Assembly: GCA_020091685.1 (NCBI GenBank)
Contig: CM034601.1
Span: 15,644,972 to 15,708,971, forward strand
Length of the DNA: 64,000 nt
Direction: 5' to 3'
DNA from: Lutjanus erythropterus
Lineage: Eukaryota > Chordata > Actinopteri > Lutjaniformes > Lutjanidae
Under the pieces are notes generated by a model. That model did not search any database and was not told where the DNA came from. It saw only the letters and a list, made by a program, of their open reading frames with translations. Below are positions 41,536 to 55,200 of this stretch, piece by piece. The position numbers and the translations under genes were made by a program. The number at the start of each line of letters is the position of its first letter. Position 1 is the stretch's first letter.

Positions 41536-42803
41536 ACTTACTTTCACTCTTGCTAATGGGTTCAAGTCAGCTCATTAGACAATATCACAGGTGTGGGCAG
41601 AGCAGGCCAAAGCATGTCAAAGCAGGACTCTTCTCTTCCGCTTTCTCTGTCATTCTCTCTCTCTTACACTTGATCAGAATCCCAGCCCAAACAAATCTGT
41701 GACAGGGTCACGGCTTCGACATGCCCTGTGGGCGTGGAGGTATGAGAGCCTATTTAATGCTGCTTGCAGCTTTCATTTTTTATACACCTGCCAATGGGTT
41801 CATGTCAGCTCATTTAGGCAGAGCGGGCCAAAACGTGGTAAAGCAGCGCTCTGAGTAAATTATAGTTACAGAAACATTGCACACAATATAGGCTGTGTAT
41901 TAACAAGCCCACCTTCTTCTGCAACTTTATTATTCCTTGTCAGTTGCAACAGAAATCGAAACTCATGAGACCAGGCAACGTTTTTCCAATCTTCTATTGT
42001 CCGATTTTGCTGAGTCTGTGTGTGAATTGTAGCCTCAGTTTCCTGTTCTTAGCTGACAGGAGTGACCAACCCGTCTGGCACCAACATCCATGCCACATTC
42101 AAAGTCACTTAAATCACCTTTCTGCCCCATTCTGATGCACGATTTGAACAGAAATTTGTCTTGACCATGTCTACGTGTCTGAATACACTGAGTTCCTGCC
42201 ATGTGATCAGCTGATTAGATACTTGCGTTAACGAGCAGTTGAACAGGTAAACCTAATGAAGAGGCCAATTAGTGTATATCATTCTGCACACTGAAGCTCA
42301 AGCATTCAACTGTAGGAACAAGAAGAAAAACATTTCAACATTTTGAGTTGAGGGGGACTTCAGATTATTGCGAATCAATATATTTGGCAGGTTTTTTAAG
42401 ACCCACACCCACCATACCTGAACTTGAACTGAATGTTCTTAAGAGAGTGAGGAAAAGAGGCTTTTCAGCCTGTCAGGGTCTTGGCCGTCGACCTGTCCAT
42501 GCGCTGTACGTGTTGCTGAAGTAGGTTACTAAAACACAGATGAACCTGCTGCAGACAAATCCTCATTACAAAAGGCCTTTAGCTTTTGCAAGAAAAAAAT
42601 CTATTTAAACAAGATATTTACATGCCTCAAAAGAATTCTGTGAACTGACAAGGAATGAAAAAGCTGCGTGTGTGTTTGAGAGAGAGAGAGAATGACAGAA
42701 GAGAAGAGCGCTGCTTTGACACACTTAAGCCCGCTCTGCCCAAACATGATATTGTCTAATGGACTGACTTGAACCCATTAGCAAGAGTGCAAGTAAGTTA
42801 AAG
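41527..42803. repeat. Inverted repeat pair flanking a 1-kb spacer
   Basis: Left arm 41527-41670 (AGCTTTAACTTACTTTCACT, TTGCTAATGGGTTCAAGTCAG, CATTAGACAATATCA). Right arm 42680-42803 is its near-exact reverse complement (TGATATTGTCTAATGGACTG, ACTTGAACCCATTAGCAAGA, AAGTAAGTTAAAGCT). A third partial copy in direct orientation lies at 41785-41853. The right arm ends exactly where OCTN exon homology begins (about 42804). Confidence 0.6.
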
Positions 42804-43401
42804 CTTGAGTTGGCTACACGATGCCGCCTCTCCTTGCTTACTTTGTAGGAGACTGGAAGTCTCTCCTGTTGGCAATGGCTTTGCCTGGGTTGGCCTGCCT
42901 CCCCCTCTGGTGGTAGGTTGTACTCATTACAAGAAAATGTATTCATGGTGTATTTACCCTGAACTTGAACTTGTCTGTTTCTCTGTTGAATACTGAGGCA
43001 GGTTCATCCCAGAGTCTCCTCGGTGGCTTACCTCTCAGGGACGAGTGGAGGAGGCTGAGGCCATCCTGAGAAAGGCTGCGAAGTGGAACAAAGTTGAGGC
43101 TCCAGAGGTTATCTTTCAACATTACGGTGCACATGTAAGTCTGCTTTGACTTAAATCATGCGGGATCACACACAGGAGCCAATGTGCATGCTTGAGGATA
43201 CACACTGTCTGTTCATCCTGCAGGGAACATGAATGTCTGTGCCAAAGTTCATGGCAATCCATCCAGTTGCTGATGAGACTGAGGTTTTTGTATTTTATAG
43301 GCTGATGAGACAAAGGCACACTGTAAGGAATACCTTAATGTCCTCAACTTGCTGAAGACAAGAAACATTAGAAACACAACTGTCATCATGTACCTGGTGT
43401 G
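42804..43401 (+). pseudogene. Orphan exons of a third OCTN (SLC22) paralogue
   Basis: Three exons in order: 42804-42912 (second half of the usual fifth coding exon: [27 protein letters not shown]), 43002-43134 ([35 protein letters not shown]) and 43301-43401 (LNVLNLLKTRNIRNTTVIM). GT-AG sites and phases match OCTN gene 1, which shares long identical runs such as [13 protein letters not shown]. Frames are open. No exons 1-4 are found upstream (39-42.8 kb is repeats) and no exons 8-11 downstream before the opposite-strand gene. It is a DNA-level duplicate, not a retrocopy, truncated by the repeat at 42.8 kb. It cannot make a full transporter. Confidence 0.85.
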
Positions 43402-46213
43402 GTGAGTGTCCAGTCTGAGCACCAAAGATATTTAATGCCCAAACTGTGAACTGTATTATTTTTTGTAAATATACACTAATTCTGAATTTAATGCCTGCAA
43501 CACGCTTTTGGGAGTTGGGACGCAGCAACAAAAAAACTGGAAAGATTTCAGTGACTGCATTTCAGGTTCCAATTTTAGTGTGTAAACAATGGTGAAAAAC
43601 TAATTCTTATCATTAGGAACAAGTGTAAATTTTGAGTTGCTGTGTGTAAATGATGACTGTTGTTGTGTTCTAGTTATGTTGCGAAATGGTAAGCACAGGC
43701 AACAGAAACTAGCAAGTAAAAATGTTTAAAGTTTTGCCAAAAGAGTGAATGATTTAGTAAATGGGTTTAGGGCACTGAGCATTTGGTTCACAGAATGGGT
43801 GAACCAGAGTGTTTGGAAAAACTGTAAAAAAAAAAAAAAAAAAAAAGTTGGAAGCTCTTCCATCATGCAGTTGCTCAAATGTCGGAAATAAAAGCCTACC
43901 AGGGACAGAATGAATAACATATTATATGTGTGTGTGCCAGCTAATATGCAACTTCCCAAGGAACAACCACGGAACATTATTGAACATTTACAAACAAACA
44001 AACTCAGTAAGTCTGCCCAGTGCAACACACAGGGCTCACAAAACTCAGATTGAACTGTAAAACTAGAGAGTGTTGATCAAATAGGAATCAAGATTCTGAT
44101 ATTACATTGCCTATTTCTCACCTAAAATGTTTTTTAGAAACATGTTCCAGTGTACTGTTTAGCTGTAATAGGAGAAAGATAGCAACCAGGCAGCTGCCAT
44201 TGTATGTCCGTTTTCCAACGGCGCCATCCGAAACTTAGATCAAACTAAAGTAGGCAGTGTTGATCAAATATGGATCAGTATTCTGTTACTTCTGTTTTCA
44301 CAAACATAGCTTAGTGTACGGTTCAGCTGTAATATGAGAAACTTTGCGGCCAGCGTATTTCCTGCTGAACAAACAAGCGAAAACCAAGTACTGCCCAATT
44401 TGCTGTGCATCACCTACCAGCCACACACTCTCATCAGTACTGCACATGCTCTAGTTGCAACCCCTGCATCACCAAACTTAAGGCTTCAAAATGGCAGTCC
44501 ACAAACATAGTTACACTTTAAATAGTGGATAGTGATAAAATGAATTGATTCAGGAAAATAACTGTTTTATGGCACACTTCCTAAGTAACATTTTTAGGGC
44601 TTAGGGGACGATATCAAGTATTTTCAAATCAACAGTCTGAGGTCCAAGTTAAGTCACGGTTATTGGTGTTTGATTCCAAGCCAAGTTAAGAGTTGTTTTT
44701 GATTTTGTCGAGTCTAAAGTCAAATTCGAGCCTGACTCAGCGACTCTCAGAGGTGTGGACTTGAGTCACATGACTTGGGCTTGTGTGTCTTTGCATGACA
44801 AACTACAGACACCACGGCTCAACAAACTACTACCCAGTTACTGTACTTAAACCACCTGTTGCTACTGAAACGTGTGTAAAATACAGTATACTGTTTTTAG
44901 TGTGTAACTGAGGGTTTTCCCTACACAGACCTACAGTGCATAATTCTGGGTGTTCAGGCAAGAAAACGGCAACAAAAATAACAACAACCAAAAAGTTAAG
45001 GATAATTCCTTTAATTTAACCAGGTAGTTGCAAAAAATACTCAAACACTACAACTTTTTTAGTTTTCCTATATGCTGAACATTGAACGACATGATGTTTT
45101 GTTTGTTTCTTTGTCTTTTGTCCCAACAGCATAAAGTGCCCATTTATCACTTAAAAAAACATGTAGGACCAGTGGTGCTTTTCAAAAGTCAGCTCTAAAT
45201 CATTATTTACATGAATGACTTATTAATAAATATTGTACTATTCCTATTATTTACTATTCTCACTATTCAAAATTTCTATCAGAAAATGATTTAATGACAG
45301 TACATGACCTTTTTGTAAGATGTGAAATCAAAAGAATTAAAGTTTGACATTCCCATCATATAAAATTTTATTTGGGTTACCAATTAAATAAAAGTCTATG
45401 GGAGAAATTCAGCAGATTTCTGGTTCACACCTTTTATAAAGTGTTTAAAAATGTCTGGTTTATAAAGTAGCATAAAATTTCCTGTATTGTTTTCCTGGTG
45501 AGAGTAAATTAAAACAATGAGATGGCCTGTTAACTCAATCTATATACATTTAATTCTCATTTATAAATGAGCTAACATATTAGGTTATGTTCATAATAAC
45601 ATGCAAAGATAATATAAGGTGAAGTGGAAATGGTCAGGTATTTCATCTGTGCACAAATTAACTCTTCTCAAGACTTCCCTTTTGTGAATGACTGTTTGTC
45701 ATTTTTAAAAAGTGGGTACCCAGAAAAAAAGTTTGGAAAACACTGATTTAAATGATTAAATTGTGCCTTTGTGCATTTTAACTTCAATCTCAACGACTGA
45801 TACAAAACAGTGACAAAAAATATGCAGTTATTTTAAATGTGAAGCTAAATGTACATTTGTATAAATAAAACCCCAATGTGGCTACTGTTTATGATTGAAT
45901 TGATATTGGAATATGAGAAACTGTTTTATGTATATATACTGTTACTATACTAGTATGGTAATATTCGCATTGGTATAGAGAATGTATAAACACATGGTTT
46001 ATGATGGTTACACTTTTCGTTTCACAGCATTAAGACACTTTCAAAGAGAAAACATTACTACAGGTTTGTGAAGATATCTGAAGGCACCATTACATTACTG
46101 GAATAATTGTCACGGTCTGGCTGAAGTCACATCATTCCCCAAAATCCAGTGACAGCGAGGACAAAGACGTGATGTTTGTCCAGCCCAAGCCAGATATCAG
46201 TGCTGCTCCTTGT
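43402..46213. other. Between the orphan OCTN exons and slc22a5-like gene; repeats
   Basis: 43440-43570 is a Tc1/mariner-like fragment (TGTAAATATACACTAATTCTG, TTGGGAGTTGGGACGCAGCA). A 21-A run lies at 43827-43847. 44030-44350 holds two related units of a fish repeat (AGTGTTGATCAAATA at 44069 and 44255). 44635-44785 is a degraded copy of the family with GACTTGAGTCACATGACTTGG. No exon is found. Confidence 0.5.
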
Positions 46214-49200
46214 TCAAGAGACGACCTGAGACTTCCTTTCGCTGGTGTTTTCCTTTTCCTCTGTCTGTGTGAGTGTATACGGCGTCTTCTGACAACATCT
46301 AGTGCAAAAAACACAATAACAACAGTAATGATTCACAGTGCTGTCCAGGCCTGTTTTTAAACTTGATGAAGGTGAACTTAGCAGGCAGCTAAAGGTTTGA
46401 TTGTTTAAGCCATACAAAAAAACAAAGCGGAATCAATCTTCTCATCAAACTGTCAGCAAGGAGGTAAAGAAGCTCATTTAAAAAAAAATGTGTAAAATTA
46501 CTCCTTTATGTCCAGCTGGGTTTCTTATAGTGTGTTGTTTAACTTTATCTGGTTACCCTTCTCTGAAAAGCACCTACCCAATCATCAAGCTTTGCATTTC
46601 TCTCTATGTTGATTCCTTGTGCATTTGGCTCTAAAAGCAATACTCTGTCTCATGAGTTTGGAGGGTAGTGTCTTTTTTGAAGTACCTTAAACATAAATCC
46701 ACGGTCATTAGCTAGCTTTTGTAAACTCCTCCTTGGAATCGAAGACCTAATGTTTCAAAAATTACCAAATTTCGATGTTAAATATGCCACCATTATCACT
46801 TGACAACAATAACTAAAGGAGGGCGGGGCTTAGTGAAGGGTCAAGTGATTCTGGAGAAAGGCCAAGGCTTTCAGTTGGTGGTTGCAAATGAGACTCAACA
46901 ATTATCAACCTATGATTGGCCAAATTTTCCCATCATGGACAAAGTTTTTACCGGCCCAATATTGCCTATCAGAGCTATATCTGTATCGGCATGTATTTTC
47001 AGCAGTATTTAAAGTACGATTTAGCGATTATATACTGTGACTAATGGCTTCAAATGGCTCTTAACACACACAGTATTTTTTTCAAACAGTGTTTAACATT
47101 ATAAATGAATAAATTCTGCTAAATTTTAATTGCTTTCCAAGTGTTTTCTTAATGTTAGACTAGTCGACTAGTCTAAATTTTGTGTTTAATCGACAGGGAA
47201 ATTAGTTGCCAGGAACATCCCTAGTGCACACGCTCAAGCAAGCACACCTGTGGTGTTGGTGTGCAGCAGTGAAACAGGTCCCCGCTGAAACACTTTCCCA
47301 CCGTGCACGTTCCGGACATTGTTTGGGCTATTCGTCGGTATGACGGTATATGAAAAATTCATATCATAACGAATATAAAGACCAGTTTTCGGTACGAACC
47401 GGTATACTGCACAGGCCCAGCTGGGGCTTAGTTATAATGGACTTTTTGCCCAATGACTACTGCAGCTTTAATGACCCGCAAAAAACAGATAAACTTACCA
47501 AACAAAGCGGAAATCAACAACAGTGAGCGGTCCTAACCTGTAACATCGCTGGTCTCTGGGCTCTTCATGACGGGGAGGTGAAGTCTTACCCGTTGAAGTG
47601 TTGCATGTGAGTGATGGTGTCAGGCAGAGGCATTCCATAGCTCTCAGGCAGCAGGAGACTCAGCAACCCCGACAGAACTGTGAGGCTTCCCATCAGGATG
47701 TAAGGCAGTGAAATGGAATAGCTTCCTGTGGCAACACATCAAAGAAAGAGAAAGTGAAAAACAACCCCGGCTACAACTGTACCGTAGAGTGGTTAAAAAC
47801 AAAAGCTGGACTTAAACAAGTTTGATTTGGCTGCATGAGTTTAAACCCACTGCACTAAATCCTAAAAGAAACTTCTAAATTTTAACTGAAAGCATTGGGT
47901 TTTTCAGCAGACTGGTCTATCTGATCTGAGTGCTAATCAAGCCTGCTTTTATGTTCATGTTCTAGGGAGTTTTGTTCTTGTTTTGTTTCTGTAGAGGCAC
48001 CAGCTGCTTGTTGTCGGCCTCTGTTTCTCACTTTGTCAGTGCAAGTGCAAGTTGGGAGAGAAAAGGACAGTTCACCCCCAAATCAAAAATACACATACGT
48101 TTCCTCTTATCTGTAGTACAGAAGCTTATTGCATTCACTTGATTAATTAGAGAATTAGAGATCATTTTTAATGTAAAAAATCTTCATGAGAAATTATCTA
48201 ATCAATTCGGAAAAAAAGTTTCTGAATTTTGGAGATATTGGCCATAGAGATGTCTGCCTTCTCGCAAATATTACGGAGCTAGATGGCACTCGGCTTGTGG
48301 TGCTCAAAGCACCAAACAAATATACAGAAAAACGCAACATATACAGTATATGTCTTTGAAGACATAGTGAGCAGAAAATATTTTCTTTCTAGCAAACTAC
48401 ACCCACCAATTGTACTGCCACTCAGAAGGAAGTGTGCATCTACTCACTGATGAGAGGCTCATGCTCATAACATGACAAGACATAAATATTAATGGCTGAG
48501 CGCACATTTGCACTGCTCATAACAAGGTCTATGGATTATCGTGAGTAACCGGGTCATCATTTCTCCAAAGAGACACTGCTTTTAAGTTTTTTAAATGTAT
48601 TTTTGAGCATAACTTCCATTAAATTGGATATTACACCTTTAAGATCATTTATGTAGTATTAACGGCTACTACTTTGGCTGGTGGCCAGAAGAGTAGCCAC
48701 ACTGAGGATCGGCAGCCAGTACTCTGCTAAGTCGTGTTCGCCATCAGGGGGTCCTGCCCCTTGGCAGGCTTCTAGGAAGCTGACCAATCAGAAGAAAGTG
48801 GGCTTTGAGGGAGGGGGGGCTTAAAGAGACAGGAACTAAAACAGCTTGTTTCAGCCCACCAGTATAAAATAATGTTTTTGAACTGTGAATCATGCAAACT
48901 TACTCTAGTGAAGTCCCAGAATGAAAATATAGGGCTGGAAATTAGCACAACCTTTAAGGTGAGTGAACTTACTGAACTTCAGGCAGAGGTAAGAGCATCC
49001 TTACTTAAGTATATGAAGTACGGGGCAGTGATGCTGCCTATTCTGGCGGCCATGGAGCAGGCGCCCAAAGCAGTATTCCTTAGAACGGTTGGGTAGAGTT
49101 CTGCTGTGTATGCGTACACGATAGCAAATGCTGTCGTCACGGCAAACTTCCCCATCATCTCAAGTGTTATGGCTAAATAAACCAGATCTAGAGGGAAAAA

Positions 49201-52200
49201 TCATCAAAATGTTAAGGTTAAATGTGAGTTATTGTATGTAAGAAAGTAAACAAAATTTAGCATATTATACAGTATAATAGAATGATATATCTTACATAAA
49301 CAAACAGCAATCAAGTCTATATTAATTGAGTGTTAAAGCGTTGCCTACTGAAGTGTCCTACCTGCTGGTATGAGCTGTATAAAGAGTAGAAACAATCCTC
49401 CCAGAAAGAGGGTTGAAAAAAGACTCAGTCGTCTGGAACACCAGCGAAATGCAACCCATGACAGAGTGTAGGCTGGCATCTCTACCAAAGCTGACAGGAA
49501 ACAGTTGAAGTATGAGTTACCATGAAGGTTCGCCGTGTTCAGGGAAAGAGCGAAGTAGCCGATGGTCAGGGTGTTCCTGTGGAGATAATTGTTAAGCATA
49601 AATGTCAAAGTGCATGGTATTTATTATCCTGTGTAGCTCTATGGGATGATACAACAGAAACAGACCGAGCTTAGATTGAGCCAGGAGTAGGCCTTAATCT
49701 ATACTAGTTAAACTAGCCCTAAAGGCATATTATGCAGTATTTTCCTACAAATTATCAAGACTTTATAATGACTAATATAAAAATTATTCTTGTCAATCAT
49801 CATGTCTGACCCACTAGAAGTGTTTGGTGGTATCTTCTGCCCTGCCCTCTGCCTGTATTTTATTATTTTCTAACCAACCAAAAAGCATCAACATTAGACG
49901 ACCTGCGAATGACACTCACTATCAACTATCTTTCTTGTGCGTTTAAGAACAGCTCGGACAAATCCTACTTATTCTGCTTTTGAATTTGGCTTTGTTAGTC
50001 TGTGACTAACCTGGTAGGTCTACGCTGGCTAAAGATTTTCCTAGTCAACTAGCAGTCCTTAGTTAAAGCCAGTAGTTGACTAGTCATTGCACGTTTACGA
50101 TCTGCTGGAACTATGTTCTACTAAAAAGATCTTACATGAAACTGCTCACAACAAGGTCTGTGGATTATCTTGCTTAACTGGGTTGTGATTTCTGGAAAGA
50201 GACATTGCCGTTGAATGCACTGTATTCAAGTGAATATAGGTTGGAAAGAATTTGTAAATCATTGCATTCTGTTTTTATTTATGTTTTACACAGCACCCCG
50301 ACTTTTTTTGGAATTGGGGTTGTATATGAAATAGTAATTCAACCTATTCTATATCCGATATATTTCCATGACTCCAGCTTGTGATTTGGACTCATTGTTG
50401 AACTCTTGGGTGTTAAATATTGCACCTTTACAACAAATCTGTTCAAGTCACTTTGAGTTAAAACAGCCAAAACTGGCATTTCAGTCTGGGACTAGGCTTA
50501 AGACTTGTCTGTGAAACCTAAAGCTTATCCACCTGCTATGATTAGCTCACAACTTTTTTTTTTTCCTGTTTCTAAATCAAACAAAAATTAAACTGCATCT
50601 GTTTTCAGACTCAGCAAGGAAGTGAGCATAGGAAAAGTACAGACATACTGTGCGGTTACATAAAACCTGATTTTGATCTTCATTGCAGGCTTCACAGCAC
50701 CTGACAGGTCATTATTTGTTGTTAGTGAAATGGACTGGCATGTGGTCGAAGGTGATGCATGAGCAGTCTGAGACTGTGCGTGCATGTATGTGTGTTTGTA
50801 AAAGCGTAACAGCGTGCGTGTACGGTATATGTCTGCATGTGTGTGCTTAGGCGTGTGCGTCATTGTGCGTGCAGGGTCGCTGTACTGAATGTGGAGGTCA
50901 GGTGGGACAGCGGGGACTCACCAGACCAGCCACAGCGTGACAGAGATCCAGCGGATGTTTGGGGAACGGAGCAGGTCACAGATGTTGTGGGCCTTCCTCT
51001 TCCCAGATTGAAGTTCTGTCTGTGGAGCGGTAGAACACGTGGAACAACAAACACTTAGCAGGCAGAGCCATCAGTCTGGAAATAATTTCATTAGAGACAA
51101 GCTCGTGAATGCATGGCCACTTGCTGAGTGAACACATGCATGTACACGTGTCCACACATACTGCATAGTACCCAAACACTAGGATGCGGATTAATGGAAG
51201 CAAAACTTCAATGTGCAATGAAAATGAAGGGGCCAAAAATACTTAAAACAAGCCACTGAGCACCAACTCCATGATATTTGGTCTGACCGTCAGTCTACAG
51301 TCTATGGCTCCAACTCACAATGTGGACTGCAGTACTCATTTTTGGATGTGTACTTGTTACATATTACTCCTTTAAGAAATACATCCATTAGAGGGTGATG
51401 CTCAGAGTCGAATGTTACCTCAAAGAAGAAGAAAAAGTTTCTGATGATAACAAAAATGGCATTCCTGAGATATTACGTTCATGAGAGCAGAATGGACATG
51501 AGGTCATAGTGACCTTTAACCACAAAAATCTAATCAGTTCATTTTTGAGTCTAACTGGTCCTTTGTACCAAGTTTGAAGAAATTCCCTCAATGTATTCTT
51601 GCGATAACACGTTCATATGAAGGGAATGACCAAAAACATAATGCCTGTGACTACAGCTGTCGCCGCAGTGGAGGTTTTTCGTGGAAGTTTTTCAAAAATT
51701 GTGAATCACAGAGGTCCTTCAGCATAAAGTCATGGATGTGTACAAAAAATATTAAGCTGATCGGTCCAGCAGTATGTGAGATTAGCTGCAGACAAGCTTC
51801 AAGTCCATTGGTCACGCAAATCCACAAACACACAAACGACTGCATAATCCCCTCCAGGTGTGAGCTGAACTGAGATGTTGTTCCTAAGTGTTCCTAAATA
51901 AGAATTTGACAACAATTTTGACATGCATACATAACCTGGACTGTTAAGTGAACTCTATAGCTTGAACTGGGTGGCTCTGTAAGTTAAGTTTTGATTGAAC
52001 GTGAGATTGATTTGACAACCAATATTTTCTCTCCCCTTCGAGAGTGGATTATCTGTCAATTAGGAATGTGCAGGACAACATGTCTGCACAGAGTTTATGT
52101 CTCAGTTTTGTTTCTAGAGTAAACTTCACAGGTCAGAGAGAACAGCTGGATAGGAGGGTGAAATGAAAGGACTGTCCAGTTCCTAAATTTTGACACAACA

Positions 52201-55200
52201 TTTAAAGGAATAGTTCATCTAGAAGTTAAAATTCAGTCATTGTCTTCTCCCCCTCATGCTGATTGAAGGTTGGGTTTAGTTTTTTAGTCCACAAAACGCT
52301 GCTGGAGTTTCACAGGAAAACCTGTCTCATGATTGAAGATTGGACATTTTGGTAAATAATTCCATCAACAGAAGCAAATCTGTTGGATAAATCTTGGCAA
52401 AGTCTCTGCCAGCTGCTATTCAGGGTTCATTGCACATGAGTGTTGTTCACTCAGGTGCAGTGAGCCAGAAAAGGTTCACTCTCTTCTATGAGCTAAATGC
52501 GCCAAGGAAAGCTAATCTACAAGAAAACTGCAATCAGGCTCACCAGAACATGAACATGTGATAAATCATTTATTTACACACTTGTAAAACACTACATTTC
52601 ACAGCATCTGCCTTTAAAACATTTACAGTGGGGGACAGCAGTAAACCATCAACTACAATTGGCAATCTACTGGACCAATTCCAAAACTTTTTGTACCTTT
52701 TTGTCATTAAGGAACAGTATGTCAAATTTAACTGTTCAAACCAATGAGTGGGATACGTGGGCATGGGTGGCTACTTAGAGTTAAAAGTCAGAGTGCAAGA
52801 TTAGTATGGCAGGAAATTTTTCACACCTGAAGGTGCCATTTCTTACAATAAAGAACCTTCAAGCACATAATGTCCTGGACTTTTCGGTCCTTGTCCTGGA
52901 CAACTGACTCTCTGCGTGGGTCAGAAAGTGTTGGTTTTTCAATCAATCTCACTTTAAATCATATATGAAACTTAATTTACATCCGATTTATATCCCATCC
53001 AAGCTATAGACTAAACTCAGCAGTCCAGTTTATGTATGCATGTACAAAATGTTGAACCCAGTTTCAAGAAAAGGCAATTAGTTTTGAAGCTAAAGTCACA
53101 TTTACAAGTAAAACTGATAAAAGGAGGCACATTTGCTTTCTCAAGAATATGTTAAAAACAATAATATGTTGTGATTTGTGCAGTGTAAAATGCAAATATG
53201 ATGAATATGATGAAAGAAAAAGACAAATTTAACTCCCCCTTCCTTCTCCAAATAACTTCAACAACTAGTTACTCAATTACTATGTATGCAGTGATCATAT
53301 GGTACACCTACACCTGGTTTTCATAAGAGACCTCGCACTAACAGGAGCAAGTTTTTGTTTGAGATCTCACCTGCAAAGAAGCAAAGATGACGGGCGGAGG
53401 CTCAATTTTGTTCTTCTTAGCAGCATCTTTCATTATGGCCTCGGCCTCTTCTGCTCTTCCCTGAGAGAGCAACCACCGAGGAGACTCGGGGACAAACCTG
53501 CCTCATTACAAAACAAAGAGGCACAGAGGTTCAATAATCCTCCAGAACGGAGGAAAACATGTACAGCAAAAGTTTAATTACTTATAAGGCTCAAATGAGT
53601 GCCTGCATAAAAGTAAAAGCTACATGAGCTGTACAGCCATTAGAAAGCTGCTATAGGTTGGTGCTGTTGTGGTTAAACTGGCAACACGTACTGTGGAAGT
53701 GCAATCAATTTATACTTATTTATTCATATGAAACAGTTTGCAATAAGAAAATGCTCTGCAAGAAGTAATAAATGGTGTCTGATATGTTTTTTGCAAAATA
53801 AGTTCAAATACCTTGTTAAAGTGGCTTGCATATAGCTTCATAACTTGCCTGCATTTAGTATTCAAGAATTCATAAATATAAAAATAGTCGCCACCCACTC
53901 AGATTCCCTGCCTGAATCTACTGAAAGCACCGCTACCAGCAGGGCAGAAAAAGACTATTCTTGACAATATGCAATCAGCCAACATCACAGATGGCTACAT
54001 GCATAATATCAACTAAAAAAAATACCTCACACAGACAGACACACACCCACCTACCACCAGAGAGGCACAAACAGAAAGCCAGGCAGGGTGAGGCCGAGGA
54101 GAAGCATCCTCCAGCCTCTGATGAAGAAAGCGAACAGCGGCAGCAGCATGTAGCCCGCGCCAAAGAAAAGAGACACACCCGCAGTGGAGAAGATTGTCCG
54201 AACCCGTGGGCCTAATATCTCAGTTCCTTAAAGAGAAAAGAGGGGATTCAGAACAAAGCTATTCATTGTGCAGTCTTTTGCATTATCATGAAAACGCTAG
54301 CAACTAAATAAATATGAGAATCAATAAGTAGAGGAGAGCAAAAGTACCTAGCACAAATGCAGCCACATAATTGGAGATCATTCCAACCCCGACAACAAAG
54401 TGGACTGCGCAGAACATGGCCCAGGATGGGGAGAAGACCTGGATGAATGTGAACACTGTCTGGACCGCCATGGTGACAAATAACACTATTTTTCTCCCAA
54501 ACCTGGAAGTGATACAAAAGCTCAGGTAAATGACCAAGTAAGCACGCTGTGCAGATGTCAACCAGGCTCACCCAACACTGACTGTTCAGAATGATCATTA
54601 ACAGCAGCTGTACATGACCCACCTGACCTGGCTGGTGAAGGAAGTTAAACAACTCAATATTTTTCTCAGATGGTAGCTGAGACTTAACAAGAACTAAAGT
54701 GAGTGAAGCGAGCGCGCCAGAGGCTCTATGTTTTCAGGTCATCCGATTCTTATGAACGCAATATCTCAAGAACACCTCGAGGGAATTTCTTGGCATAAAT
54801 GACCGCTTGGACTCAAGGACGAAATGATTAGGTCAAAGGTAAAAGGTCAACATCACTATGACCTCATTTCCATCCTATTTTGTGGATGCTATCTTAGGAA
54901 CGTTTGGAGTAAGAATATTCCTGGAGACTAATTTTCCTGTCGATTAAATGCAAAGTTTTAATTTAGACTAGTCAACTAGTCCAACAGTTAGAAAACATTC
55001 AGAAAGCAGGTAAAATTGAGCACAGTTTATCAATTGATGATGTTAAACATTGGCCAAAACATACTGTGGGTATTAAAAGCCATTTGAAGCTGTTAATCAC
55101 ATTCTTCAATGACCAAATTGTACTTTGTGCTGTGCATTATGACAACTCACTACATGCTTCAACTTTTCAGACCCAACTGGATCACAGTGTCTTCTGGTAA

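Noticed and set aside
53961-54215. 84-codon Lys- and Gln-rich open frame
   Set aside because: Antisense to slc22a5-like exon 4 (54055-54226); no independent support.
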